From: Penaeicola halotolerans
GTDB taxonomy: Bacteria > Bacteroidota > Bacteroidia > Cytophagales > Cyclobacteriaceae
Assembly: GCF_016464625.1 (NCBI RefSeq)
Contig: NZ_JAEAGO010000001.1
Location: 682,001-746,000, forward strand
Direction of reading: 5' to 3'
Length of the DNA: 64,000 nucleotides
The position numbers were made by a program, and so were the translations under genes. Positions 1 through 8,663 of the stretch are shown one piece after another (position 1 is the first letter of the stretch; each line of letters begins with the position of its first letter). The notes under the pieces are model-generated. The model worked only from the letters and a program-made list of their open reading frames with translations, was not told where the DNA came from and ran no database searches.

Positions 1-261
1 CAGGGTAAGGTAAAAGTCATCAGAATGATGGGCGATTGGCTCAATGTCCTTGACCCTAGGTTTAATATGCATTTGGACCTCGCTCAAATCAAACATGCTT
101 GGGTTGTGAAAAAACCTACTGAAGATGGTATTGTCACTTCTATAGAATTATTTGATCACAATGCACAGCTTGCTGCTCAGTTTTTTGGTTTGAGAAAGCC
201 TGGTTTAAGGGAAAATCAAGATTGGGCTGCTCTAGTCAACTCCTTTGAAAGTATCGTTTAA
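1..261 (+). CDS. Hemin-degrading factor (HemS/ChuS family), C-terminal end only
   Basis: The reading frame is open from the first base of the window, so the gene starts upstream and only about 86 C-terminal residues are visible. The order WLNVLDPRFNMHL, then WVVKKPTEDGIVTSIELFD, then FFGLRKPG matches the C-terminal end of HemS/ChuS/HmuS cytoplasmic heme-binding and heme-degrading proteins, which take up heme delivered by an inner-membrane transporter. It sits 18 bp before a TonB receptor and an HmuY-like lipoprotein, which supports a heme role. An internal ATG at position 25 is not the true start, because the family motifs continue upstream of it. Confidence 0.82.
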   Translation, partial: QGKVKVIRMMGDWLNVLDPRFNMHLDLAQIKHAWVVKKPTEDGIVTSIELFDHNAQLAAQFFGLRKPGLRENQDWAALVNSFESIV

Positions 262-279
262 AATATCAATTAAATGTAG

Positions 280-2547
280 ATGATGGTTTTTTTTAAATCA
301 TTACTTAGAATTAATCTTAATAAAATAGGGTTCATTCTCTATTTGAGTTTAGTATCTCTTACTGCTCAGGCAGAAGATATCCAACTGATGATCCTCAATC
401 AGGACTCTCTACCCGTACCATATGCACAAGTAAGGCTTGAAAATGGATCAGGTCTAGTGGCGGATATACAAGGTAGAGTGGCTTTACCCCATTCTTTCAA
501 GGAGCAAGTGGTCACTGTTAAAGCTATTGGCTACACTATCACTCAAATCAGATTAGAAAGTAGTCCACAGCAGCGGATCATCTTAAAAGAAGATCCAAAA
601 CAACTAGATGAAGTAGTCATCTCTGCTACGAGAACTTCCCGCTTCATCGATGATATCCCTATGCCTGTGACGATCATCAACCAAGAGATGATCAGACAAT
701 CTGGAGCTTTGAGACTATCTGATGTACTAAGGGAACAAGCGAGTCTCCAATTGACAGGTGATCACGGAGTTAGTGTACAGATGCAAGGTTTATCCAGTGA
801 CTATGTGCTTATCTTGCTGGACGGTGAGCCATTAATAGGAAGGACTGCAGGTACATTTGATCTTGAGAGGATCGCAGTAGCAAATATTGAAAGAATTGAG
901 ATCATCAAAGGGCCTTCAAGTTCACTTTATGGAAGCGAGGCCATGGCTGGTGTGATCAATATCATCACTAAAGATCAAAAAGGAAAGCAAATTGGTATTC
1001 AATCAAGGTATCGCTCTTTCAATACCTTAGATTTAGGAGCTACTGTTGATCTAAACGGGGAGAAAACTGATCTAAGTGTCTTTCTCAATAGATACAGAAC
1101 AGATGGTTTTGATCTAAATCCTTCTCTTCCTGGTCAAACAGCTGCTGCTTATAAAGCTTATACTCTACAGACTAAATTTGGTTATAAGTTCTCTGATAAG
1201 CTAAGGTTTACTCTAGCACTCCGAGGCTACCAAGAGCGACAGCAAAACGAATTAGCCTCTATCGTCAATGGAGAGGTGATAGGGCTCAGGACTACTGGTA
1301 GGCAGACTGATTTTAATATCAATCCTGTCGTGAGTTTCACTCCTTCTTCTGATCTGACGATTACTTACAGAAATTATCTCACCGGTTATGAAACTTTGGT
1401 GAAAACTTGGGATGAATTTGACAATGTTTCCTCGGATCCCTTCAATCAGACTTTGAATAGAAATGAAATCCAAACTGATTGGCAGTGGCAAAAAAATCAC
1501 CTGTCAAGTATTGGTATAGGTTATTTATCAGAATCAGTGGATGCGCTGCGATATGAGGGATTGACTCGATTTGATGCATTTTACTTATTTGGTCAGCATC
1601 AGTGGACTCAAGATAGGTCAAGCTTGGTGCTAGGATTTAGGTGGGATCAGCATAGTCAATATGGCCAAAGATTGAGCCCTAAAGCCTCTTATCAGTACAA
1701 TATCAGCAAAAATCTCAACTACAAAGTATCTATAGGTGGTGGATTTAAAGCACCAGATTTCAGGCAGCTATTGCTCAACTTTAATAATGCAGCTGTAGGA
1801 TACTATGTATTTGGAAATCAAAGACTACAAGAAGGTGTAGAGATGCTTCAAGATCGAGGATTGATTAGTCAAATATTGATTGATCCGAGCACTTTTGGTC
1901 AGCTTGAAGCTGAATCATCTTTGAGTTTGAATACTGGATTTACTTGGCAAAAAGAGAGATTCAAGGTCAGTACAAACTTCTTTTATAATGACATCAATAA
2001 CTTGATTGAGACACTGCCATTTGCTACGCTTAATAACAGACAGCAAGCGTTTACTTACCGCAATGTATCAAGTGTGTTTACTACAGGGTTGGAGCTTGAA
2101 AGTAGCTATCAATGGAGGGCATTTAACTTCAATCTAGGCTACATGTACTTAGAAGCGAAAGATAGAGAAGTACTAAACGCAGTGAGAGAAGGTCAATATT
2201 TTAGGGTCAATACCTCTAACTATGGAGGATTATTCAATAGGAGTCGACACAATGCCAATCTGAAAATCTCATATCTGAATAATGCTCATGACTTTGACAT
2301 TAGTCTGAGAGGATTGTATAGAGGCAGGTTCGGTTTTGCAGATTTGAATGGCAACCTGATTCTAGATATGGATCAAGAGTACGCTCCTGGCTTATTTTCT
2401 CTCAATGCGAGTGCCTCAAAAACTTTCAATGATAATCTGAGACTCGAAATAGGGGCTAATAACCTACTCAATCAAGTCATCAGACAAGATCCTACCAATC
2501 CCGGTAGATTACTTTATGTTGGAATTTCTTATCAATTAACTAAATAA
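280..2547 (+). CDS. TonB-dependent outer-membrane receptor, probable heme/hemoprotein receptor
   Basis: 755 residues. An N-terminal signal peptide probably ends at AQA/ED near residue 31. A carboxypeptidase-regulatory-like domain (about 33-105) follows, then a TonB plug (about 108-230) containing IEIIKGPSSSLYGSEAMAGV, and a 22-strand type barrel to the C-terminus ending in YVGISYQLTK. The receptor would import a bound ligand across the outer membrane using TonB energy. The substrate is inferred from the neighbours: a HemS-type gene upstream and an HmuY-like lipoprotein 11 bp downstream, as in HmuR-HmuY systems. Two adjacent ATGs (280 and 283) are equally possible starts. Confidence 0.88.
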   Translation: MMVFFKSLLRINLNKIGFILYLSLVSLTAQAEDIQLMILNQDSLPVPYAQVRLENGSGLVADIQGRVALPHSFKEQVVTVKAIGYTITQIRLESSPQQRIILKEDPKQLDEVVISATRTSRFIDDIPMPVTIINQEMIRQSGALRLSDVLREQASLQLTGDHGVSVQMQGLSSDYVLILLDGEPLIGRTAGTFDLERIAVANIERIEIIKGPSSSLYGSEAMAGVINIITKDQKGKQIGIQSRYRSFNTLDLGATVDLNGEKTDLSVFLNRYRTDGFDLNPSLPGQTAAAYKAYTLQTKFGYKFSDKLRFTLALRGYQERQQNELASIVNGEVIGLRTTGRQTDFNINPVVSFTPSSDLTITYRNYLTGYETLVKTWDEFDNVSSDPFNQTLNRNEIQTDWQWQKNHLSSIGIGYLSESVDALRYEGLTRFDAFYLFGQHQWTQDRSSLVLGFRWDQHSQYGQRLSPKASYQYNISKNLNYKVSIGGGFKAPDFRQLLLNFNNAAVGYYVFGNQRLQEGVEMLQDRGLISQILIDPSTFGQLEAESSLSLNTGFTWQKERFKVSTNFFYNDINNLIETLPFATLNNRQQAFTYRNVSSVFTTGLELESSYQWRAFNFNLGYMYLEAKDREVLNAVREGQYFRVNTSNYGGLFNRSRHNANLKISYLNNAHDFDISLRGLYRGRFGFADLNGNLILDMDQEYAPGLFSLNASASKTFNDNLRLEIGANNLLNQVIRQDPTNPGRLLYVGISYQLTK

Positions 2548-2558
2548 ATCAAACCATT

Positions 2559-3158
2559 ATGAGAAGTATTAAATCAATTTTCTTTTGCTTAGTCATTATG
2601 TCCTTTATAGCCTGTTCGGAGGATGAAGCTATCCCATCACAATTAGGAGACGAAGTATTGATCGAGGATATGCATGCGCCAAATGACGTGATCGATAGAC
2701 AAACAGGAGAAGTGACGGAAGAAAGACCATTTGTTTACTTTAATTTTCAGCTAGGAGAAGTGGTATCCGAAAGTGAAACTTGGGATCTAGCCTTCAAAGG
2801 AACTACGATTATATCTAACGGTGGTGTGTCTGGTACTGCTGATGTAGCTGTAGCGATGCTAGAAAATACAGAATTTGAGTCTCTGAATAACATTCCAAGT
2901 GAAGCGACTTTTCGAGCTGATACTGAAGAGCGCTTAGCTATCGCAAGTGGTAGTGGCAACGGTTGGTATAACTATAATAGTCAGACAAATTTGATCTCGC
3001 CTATTCCAGGACGTGTTTTCATTGTAAGAACGACCTCTGGGGACTTGGTAAAAGTTGAGTTTTTAAGCTACTACCAAGGCAATCCACCGCTAAACGAGGT
3101 AAATCCATTTGCTACTCCTAGTGCATATTATACATTCCGATACGTTTCAGGCTTATAA
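2559..3158 (+). CDS. HmuY-family heme-binding lipoprotein
   Basis: 199 residues with a lipoprotein signal peptide; the lipobox FIAC puts the lipidated cysteine at residue 19. The body has the HmuY-family layout: a YFNFQLGEVV strand, WDLAFKGTTIISNGG, and late strands GRVFIVRTTSGDLVKVEFLSYY and YYTFRYVSGL. HmuY proteins sit on the outer surface, capture heme and hand it to the partner TonB receptor. The gene follows the receptor by 11 bp, so both are probably co-transcribed. The residues that ligate heme in known HmuY proteins cannot be assigned by eye, so binding to heme itself is an inference from family and context. Confidence 0.75.
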   Translation: MRSIKSIFFCLVIMSFIACSEDEAIPSQLGDEVLIEDMHAPNDVIDRQTGEVTEERPFVYFNFQLGEVVSESETWDLAFKGTTIISNGGVSGTADVAVAMLENTEFESLNNIPSEATFRADTEERLAIASGSGNGWYNYNSQTNLISPIPGRVFIVRTTSGDLVKVEFLSYYQGNPPLNEVNPFATPSAYYTFRYVSGL

Positions 3159-3163
3159 ATCAA

Positions 3164-3190
3164 AAAAGGGGAGTTGTTAGCTCCCCTTTT
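3164..3190. terminator. Bidirectional hairpin terminator
   Basis: A perfect 10-bp stem AAAAGGGGAG / CTCCCCTTTT with a 7-nt loop lies between the convergent HmuY-like and metalloprotease genes. A and T runs on the two sides let it act as an intrinsic terminator in both directions. Confidence 0.85.
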
Positions 3191-3192
3191 CA

Positions 3193-5667
3193 TTACCATT
3201 CTATATCACATCCTATCCATTGATCTTCCGTCTGGCCGATAGGAGCACCTGGAGGTGTCTCCTGCGTTCTACTTGGACTGATCACTTGAAAATTCGTGTC
3301 AAGCGCTGAGTAAATCTGATCTAAAGTATTTTGATGCGCTCTTCCTAGAGCATCAGTGTATCGTAAACTACCCGAAACAATACCTTTCATAGTCTTTGCT
3401 TCATCAGCAGCCATTCCTCTTACCGTGAGAGAGGCATTAGGATTTTTAGCTAAATTGATAAGCTCAGTGAAATAAATTTTCTGAACTTGGAGTAATATTA
3501 GTCCCCTTAGATTTTCCTCATATCTACTGCTTCTGACTAATTCATCCGTCATTTTATTCAATACATCATCAAATCCAAGATAACTTTTGCCATAGATTGC
3601 CTTTTGTTGAATCAGTCTATTGGCACGCTCAGGATGGAGCATCAACTGAATAAAAGGTCTAGAGGCAGATTCTGCTATCGCCACTGGATCTATGGTGATA
3701 CCGTTTTGGGTAGGAAAAGTTTCTCGTCCTCTACCATATCCTATGGGTCTAGGTGGGATGGTAGACAGGATATTTTCTGGTAAAATCAAAGTATTTGGAT
3801 CAATCACACGCATCATTGCAGCTAATGAATTATTTTGAAGCTTTGGATCTAGCACGCGCATTTCTGGCTGATTGTCACCTTTGAGTTTGTATCTATAGTC
3901 CAAACCTCCGATGAGCTTTACTGCTGCTTCTGCTTGATATCTGTGCATAAGGTATAGTGGCACTAGATATTCCTCCATAGTAGCAAGTGGTTCACCTGAC
4001 TTGATGACCGAAGGTGAAAATTCAGCCAATTTTTTACTTCTAATATCCATCAGACGATGAAGTTCAGCAACTGGATCTGGACCATTGTCCCACAGGTGTG
4101 CACTTGGATGTCCACCACCTGCAGCACGTGAGTCAGCATCTGAGATGAAGTATAACCCTTGCTTTTCTGCTTCTTCTAGGATCTTATTCAAAGCTGCTTT
4201 TTCATCTTCTTCTGGACCAAATTCACGGTAGCCGTAGTTGATGGCGACCTTATCCCAAGCCGCTATTTTGTCATCATAACTATTAGAAAAGTCAAGGTTT
4301 CCATCCTTATCCATGACGTATTTAGGATGAGGATAGTCCATGACCGAGGCATCATTGGCAGTACTTGCAGCATAATTATGTGCCAGCCCTAGTGTATGTC
4401 CGATCTCATGAGCAGAGAGTTGCTTAAGTCTTGCGATAGCCATTTGCTCCATGCGAGGGTCTGCTTTCTCACCTTTGGCATAAGGCATCAAAAGCCCCTG
4501 CGCGATAAGAATATCTTGTCTTACTCTCAATGAGCCAAGGGAGACATGGCCTTTGATGATCTCACCAGTTCGTGGATCTACGACTGATGCTCCATATGAC
4601 CAACCCCTAGTAGAACGGTGTACCCATTGGATGAGATTATACCTGACATCCATTGGATCTGCTCCTTCAGGCAAGAGTTCTACTCTAAAAGCATTGCTAA
4701 AACCTGCCGCTTCGAAGGCATCCTTCCACCAATTGCCACCATCTAAGAGCGCAGATCGTACAGGCTCTGGAGCTCCTCTGTCTAAATAGTATACTATTGG
4801 TTCTACTGGGTCTGAGATAGCAGCATTTGGATTCTTTTTCTTGAGTCTATGTCTAACGATCATGCGCTTGACAATCGGCTCACCGATAGGTGTAGCATAA
4901 TCCATGTAGCTTCTACTAAAATATCCCGCACGTGGATCAAAAGCTCTTGTCTCAAATCCAGTATCTGGTAGCTTGACAAATGAGTGGTGCATACGTACAC
5001 TTACGGCATCAGGACTTGGAGTAACAGATCTAAGGTTGCCACCAGCACCGGTTCCAGTGAATGTGATCGTAGCTTCAAACTCGGTATTTTCTGGAAAATT
5101 TTTAGTTTGTGGTAGATAAATGGCAGATCGAGAGGCTTCTACACGATAAGTTCCTTGATTACTTCTTCTCAAAGTCTCCGCTACACCATGTGCATCTTGT
5201 AAGAAAAAGTTGGTAGCATCTACTGCATAGCCATCGCCTACTTTTTCAGCTACTTCAAATCCCCAAAGTACTGATTCTGCAAATGCTTCTTTGACTGCAC
5301 GGATCTCATCTGGATTATCAGAGACGGCTCTGTAGTCTAAGTTAGGCTGTACCAAAAGGATTTTTGAGCCAGACTTACGAAATTCGACCACGCGTGTATC
5401 ACCCAGCTGTCCACGATCTAGTCCGATATCATTAGATCCGAGACCAGCTGATAAGGAATTTACGTACAAAAATTGCTCGTCTAGTTTATCTATGATGAGC
5501 CATATCTTCCCTTTATCATCATCCCAGTAAAAGTTAAAATAACCTTCGTATCTAGTCATTTTGTCCCATTTCTGCTCATTGGATGATTTCTCATTTTGAG
5601 CGTGAGTGGTGACTATAGAAGTGATAAATAAAAGAGATAGTAATACTTTAAAACAAAATTGCTTCAT
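3193..5667 (-). CDS. Secreted zinc-dependent metalloprotease (DUF5117/DUF5118 type, M10/M43-like HExxH)
   Basis: 824 residues from the ATG at 5667, chosen because it opens a clean signal peptide (MKQFCFKVLLSLLF to about residue 22). A longer in-frame start near 5790 would run into the divergent neighbour. The zinc site HEIGHTLGLAH is at residues 420-430, followed by a likely Met-turn SVMDYPHPK. The N-terminal part resembles the DUF5117/5118 regions found in Bacteroidota zinc proteases. It would cut proteins in the periplasm or outside the cell; the substrate is unknown. It is divergent from an S9 peptidase gene, so the two may share a control region of about 115 bp. Confidence 0.83.
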   Translation of the reverse strand: MKQFCFKVLLSLLFITSIVTTHAQNEKSSNEQKWDKMTRYEGYFNFYWDDDKGKIWLIIDKLDEQFLYVNSLSAGLGSNDIGLDRGQLGDTRVVEFRKSGSKILLVQPNLDYRAVSDNPDEIRAVKEAFAESVLWGFEVAEKVGDGYAVDATNFFLQDAHGVAETLRRSNQGTYRVEASRSAIYLPQTKNFPENTEFEATITFTGTGAGGNLRSVTPSPDAVSVRMHHSFVKLPDTGFETRAFDPRAGYFSRSYMDYATPIGEPIVKRMIVRHRLKKKNPNAAISDPVEPIVYYLDRGAPEPVRSALLDGGNWWKDAFEAAGFSNAFRVELLPEGADPMDVRYNLIQWVHRSTRGWSYGASVVDPRTGEIIKGHVSLGSLRVRQDILIAQGLLMPYAKGEKADPRMEQMAIARLKQLSAHEIGHTLGLAHNYAASTANDASVMDYPHPKYVMDKDGNLDFSNSYDDKIAAWDKVAINYGYREFGPEEDEKAALNKILEEAEKQGLYFISDADSRAAGGGHPSAHLWDNGPDPVAELHRLMDIRSKKLAEFSPSVIKSGEPLATMEEYLVPLYLMHRYQAEAAVKLIGGLDYRYKLKGDNQPEMRVLDPKLQNNSLAAMMRVIDPNTLILPENILSTIPPRPIGYGRGRETFPTQNGITIDPVAIAESASRPFIQLMLHPERANRLIQQKAIYGKSYLGFDDVLNKMTDELVRSSRYEENLRGLILLQVQKIYFTELINLAKNPNASLTVRGMAADEAKTMKGIVSGSLRYTDALGRAHQNTLDQIYSALDTNFQVISPSRTQETPPGAPIGQTEDQWIGCDIEW

Positions 5668-5782
5668 GAAAATCGATTTTGGTTGATAGACGAATACAGC
5701 CATTAATATAATATTTATAGGGCTATCAATCCTAGTTTTTATATTGTAGGTCGAAATCAGGTGTAAAACTAAATTCAAATCA

Positions 5783-8587
5783 ATGAGCAAACGAATACTA
5801 ATACTCTGTGCAAGTATGCTTTTGGTAAGCTTTATGGGCTTAGCACAAAAGCGAGCATTGACACATGCAGACTATGATGGATGGAAATCCCTTGGAGGTC
5901 AGACTTTGACCAAAGATGGTAATTACCTCATGTATATGATCAGCCCTCAAGAGGGAGACAATATGGTCACCGTGATGCACACTAGCAAAGATCAAAAATG
6001 GGCTTACCCAAGACTAAGTCGTGCGAGCTTTACTTTTGATGACAAATGGCTAGTAGCTACGATCAAGCCAGAAGCAGATACTGTGAGAATGCTTAAGTTA
6101 AAGAAAACAAAAGCAGATGGTATGCCTAAGGATTCTCTTTTGATATTGAACTTGGCTAACTGGGAAGCTCAGAAAATAGCGCGTGTAAAGTCTTTCAAAA
6201 CACCTGAGAAGGGTGGGGACTGGTTAGCTTATCTTTTAGAAAAACCAGTGCCTGAGAAAAAGAAAAAAGATGAGGCAGATTCTACGAAAAAGGAAGAAGC
6301 TAAACCAGTAAAAACAGATGGTTCGCAACTAGTGCTTAAAAACCTCAACACGGGTGTTGAGCATAAATTTGAAAGTGTATCAGATTACTATTTTTCTGAG
6401 AAAGGAAACATGCTTTACTATGTGAAGGCGACAGAAAATACACTTAAAAATGCGGCAATCATAGCATTTGATACAAAGGCGGGCAAAGCTACTACAGTAG
6501 ATCAAGGAAAGACAGAATACAAAAGACTAGCAATGAATGAGGCTGGAAATCAATTGGCTTTCTTAGCTACGGCTGATTCTGCTAAAGCTAAAAAGAAATA
6601 CTATAGCCTACATCACTTCGATGCTAAGTCTGGAAAGACGAATGAGCTGGCTGCTATGAAAACAGCGGGAATTCCTGAGGGATGGATGGTTTCAGACAAT
6701 GCATCTCCAAGATTTGCCAAAAATGACAATAGAATCTTCTTTGGTACTGCTCCAGACTACAAGACTTATGCTTATGAAGATGACACGACTATTCTCAATG
6801 AAGAGCGCGTAAGCTTAGATATCTGGGGATGGAAAGACACAGACATACAACCAATGCAGTTGAGAAATAAAAATAGAGAACTCAACAAGTCTTGGATGGC
6901 TGTTTATGATATCAAGAATAAAAAAGTGATTCAAATAGCAGATGAAAAAGTAGAAAACATCAACCTGGATAGAGATGCTGCTTTTGATTTTGCGATAGGA
7001 TCTGATGACTCTAAATATAGATGGGAGTATAGCTGGAATATCCAAACTGGTGCAGACTACTACATGGTAGATCTCAATACAGGCGCTAAATCTATGATCT
7101 TTGAAAATCTCAAAGGTAGACCAGCACTTTCACCTGCAGGTAAGTACCTCTATTGGTTTGATCCTATGGATAGTGCTTGGCATGCTTATGATATCGCTGC
7201 TAAGATCAAGCTAAACTTGACCAAAGGGATCGATGCCAACTTCTATCAAGAACTACACGACAGCCCATCATATCCAGGTAGCTATGGCATCACTGGCTGG
7301 ACTGAAAACGATGAAGCTATCTTGATCAACGACAACTTTGATATTTGGAAAGTAGAGTTGCGCAAGAAAATGGCACCAGTCAATCTAACAAATGGCTTTG
7401 GTAGAAAAAATGACATCCGTTTCAGAAGAGTCAATCTTGATAGAGAAGAGCGATTTGTAAGCTTGAAAGACCCTATGTATCTATCTGCTTTTCATCTCTA
7501 CACCAAGCAAGATGGTTTTTATACCTTAGCCAATGGTCAGCTCAATAAACTGGTCATGGATGATGCTTCTTTCAGCAGTTTGGCTAAAGCTGAAAATGCG
7601 GATAAGTGGATCGTAAGAAAGAGTACTTACCAAGACAATGAGCTTTATATGACAGATGCTAAGCTATCTTCTATGAAGAAACTCACAGAGACTAATCCAC
7701 AACAAAAGGATGTCAATTGGGGTACAGTCGAGCTAGTAGAGTGGGAAGCAATGGACGGCACACCACTTCAAGGTTTACTTTTCAAACCAGAAAACTTTGA
7801 TCCAAATAAGAAATATCCAATGATGGTTTACTTCTATGAAAGGCTATCTGATGGACTTCATAGCTATCGATCACCAGCACCTAGTGCCTCTACGATCAAC
7901 ATACCATACTTTGTGAGTAACGAATACTTGGTATTTGTACCAGATATCAAATATGAGATTGGTTTTGCTGGTAAAAGTGCCTACGACTGCATCGTGCCAG
8001 GCGTGCTGAGCTTGACGAAGCGTCCATATGTAGACAAGGAAAATATGGCTATCCAAGGACAAAGCTGGGGTGGATATCAAGTAGCTTATCTAGTAACTAA
8101 GACTAATCTATTCAAAGCAGCTGGAGCAGGCGCACCTGTAGCCAATATGACTTCTGCTTATGGTGGTATTCGTTGGGGAACAGGTATGAGCCGTATGTTC
8201 CAGTATGAGCAGACGCAGTCTAGAGTAGGTGGTACACTTTGGGAAAAACCAATGCACTACATCGAAAATTCGCCTTTGTTCTTTATAGATAATGTGACTA
8301 CTCCTGTACTTATCATGCACAATGACGAAGATGGCGCTGTGCCTTGGTATCAAGGTATCGAGTTTTACATGGCGCTGAGAAGAAATGCTGTGCCTTCTTG
8401 GTTGCTAGTTTACAATGGCGAAGATCATAACCTCGTACAGCGTAAAAACAGAAAAGACCTTTCTATTCGTTTGTCACAGTTCTTTGATTACTACCTCAAA
8501 GGCGCACCAGCACCTAAGTGGATGATGGAAGGACTTCCAGCAGTAGAAAAGGGCAGAACGCTAAAATATGAATTGATGGAAGAGTAG
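5783..8587 (+). CDS. Secreted S9-family serine peptidase (prolyl-oligopeptidase fold)
   Basis: 934 residues. A signal peptide (MSKRILILCASMLLVSF...GLAQ) is followed by a long beta-propeller-like region (about 40-640) with a Lys/Glu-rich insert near 155-175, then an alpha/beta-hydrolase domain. The nucleophile elbow GQSWGG places the catalytic serine at about residue 761; HNDEDGAVP supplies the acid and GEDHNL the histidine near 880. The family includes dipeptidyl and acylaminoacyl peptidases acting on short peptides, here in the periplasm. It is divergent from a metalloprotease gene, which suggests a shared peptide-breakdown role. Specificity cannot be told from sequence. Confidence 0.88.
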   Translation: MSKRILILCASMLLVSFMGLAQKRALTHADYDGWKSLGGQTLTKDGNYLMYMISPQEGDNMVTVMHTSKDQKWAYPRLSRASFTFDDKWLVATIKPEADTVRMLKLKKTKADGMPKDSLLILNLANWEAQKIARVKSFKTPEKGGDWLAYLLEKPVPEKKKKDEADSTKKEEAKPVKTDGSQLVLKNLNTGVEHKFESVSDYYFSEKGNMLYYVKATENTLKNAAIIAFDTKAGKATTVDQGKTEYKRLAMNEAGNQLAFLATADSAKAKKKYYSLHHFDAKSGKTNELAAMKTAGIPEGWMVSDNASPRFAKNDNRIFFGTAPDYKTYAYEDDTTILNEERVSLDIWGWKDTDIQPMQLRNKNRELNKSWMAVYDIKNKKVIQIADEKVENINLDRDAAFDFAIGSDDSKYRWEYSWNIQTGADYYMVDLNTGAKSMIFENLKGRPALSPAGKYLYWFDPMDSAWHAYDIAAKIKLNLTKGIDANFYQELHDSPSYPGSYGITGWTENDEAILINDNFDIWKVELRKKMAPVNLTNGFGRKNDIRFRRVNLDREERFVSLKDPMYLSAFHLYTKQDGFYTLANGQLNKLVMDDASFSSLAKAENADKWIVRKSTYQDNELYMTDAKLSSMKKLTETNPQQKDVNWGTVELVEWEAMDGTPLQGLLFKPENFDPNKKYPMMVYFYERLSDGLHSYRSPAPSASTINIPYFVSNEYLVFVPDIKYEIGFAGKSAYDCIVPGVLSLTKRPYVDKENMAIQGQSWGGYQVAYLVTKTNLFKAAGAGAPVANMTSAYGGIRWGTGMSRMFQYEQTQSRVGGTLWEKPMHYIENSPLFFIDNVTTPVLIMHNDEDGAVPWYQGIEFYMALRRNAVPSWLLVYNGEDHNLVQRKNRKDLSIRLSQFFDYYLKGAPAPKWMMEGLPAVEKGRTLKYELMEE

Positions 8588-8607
8588 ATGCTCTTGATTT
8601 CTAATAT

Positions 8608-8648
8608 AAAAAGCCTTGCTCAGATACATTTGAGCAAGGCTTTTTTTT
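8608..8648 (+). terminator. Intrinsic terminator after S9 peptidase
   Basis: Stem GCCTTGCTCA (8613-8622) / TGAGCAAGGC (8631-8640) with an 8-nt loop is followed by eight Ts and preceded by an A run. It separates the convergent peptidase and smc genes and may work both ways. Confidence 0.88.
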
Positions 8649-8663
8649 AAGTCTTATATCTCA

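Noticed and set aside
5682-5729. TTGATAG / CTATCAA inverted words between the divergent protease genes
   Set aside because: Only 7 bp with a long spacer; could be chance, and no regulator gene is nearby.
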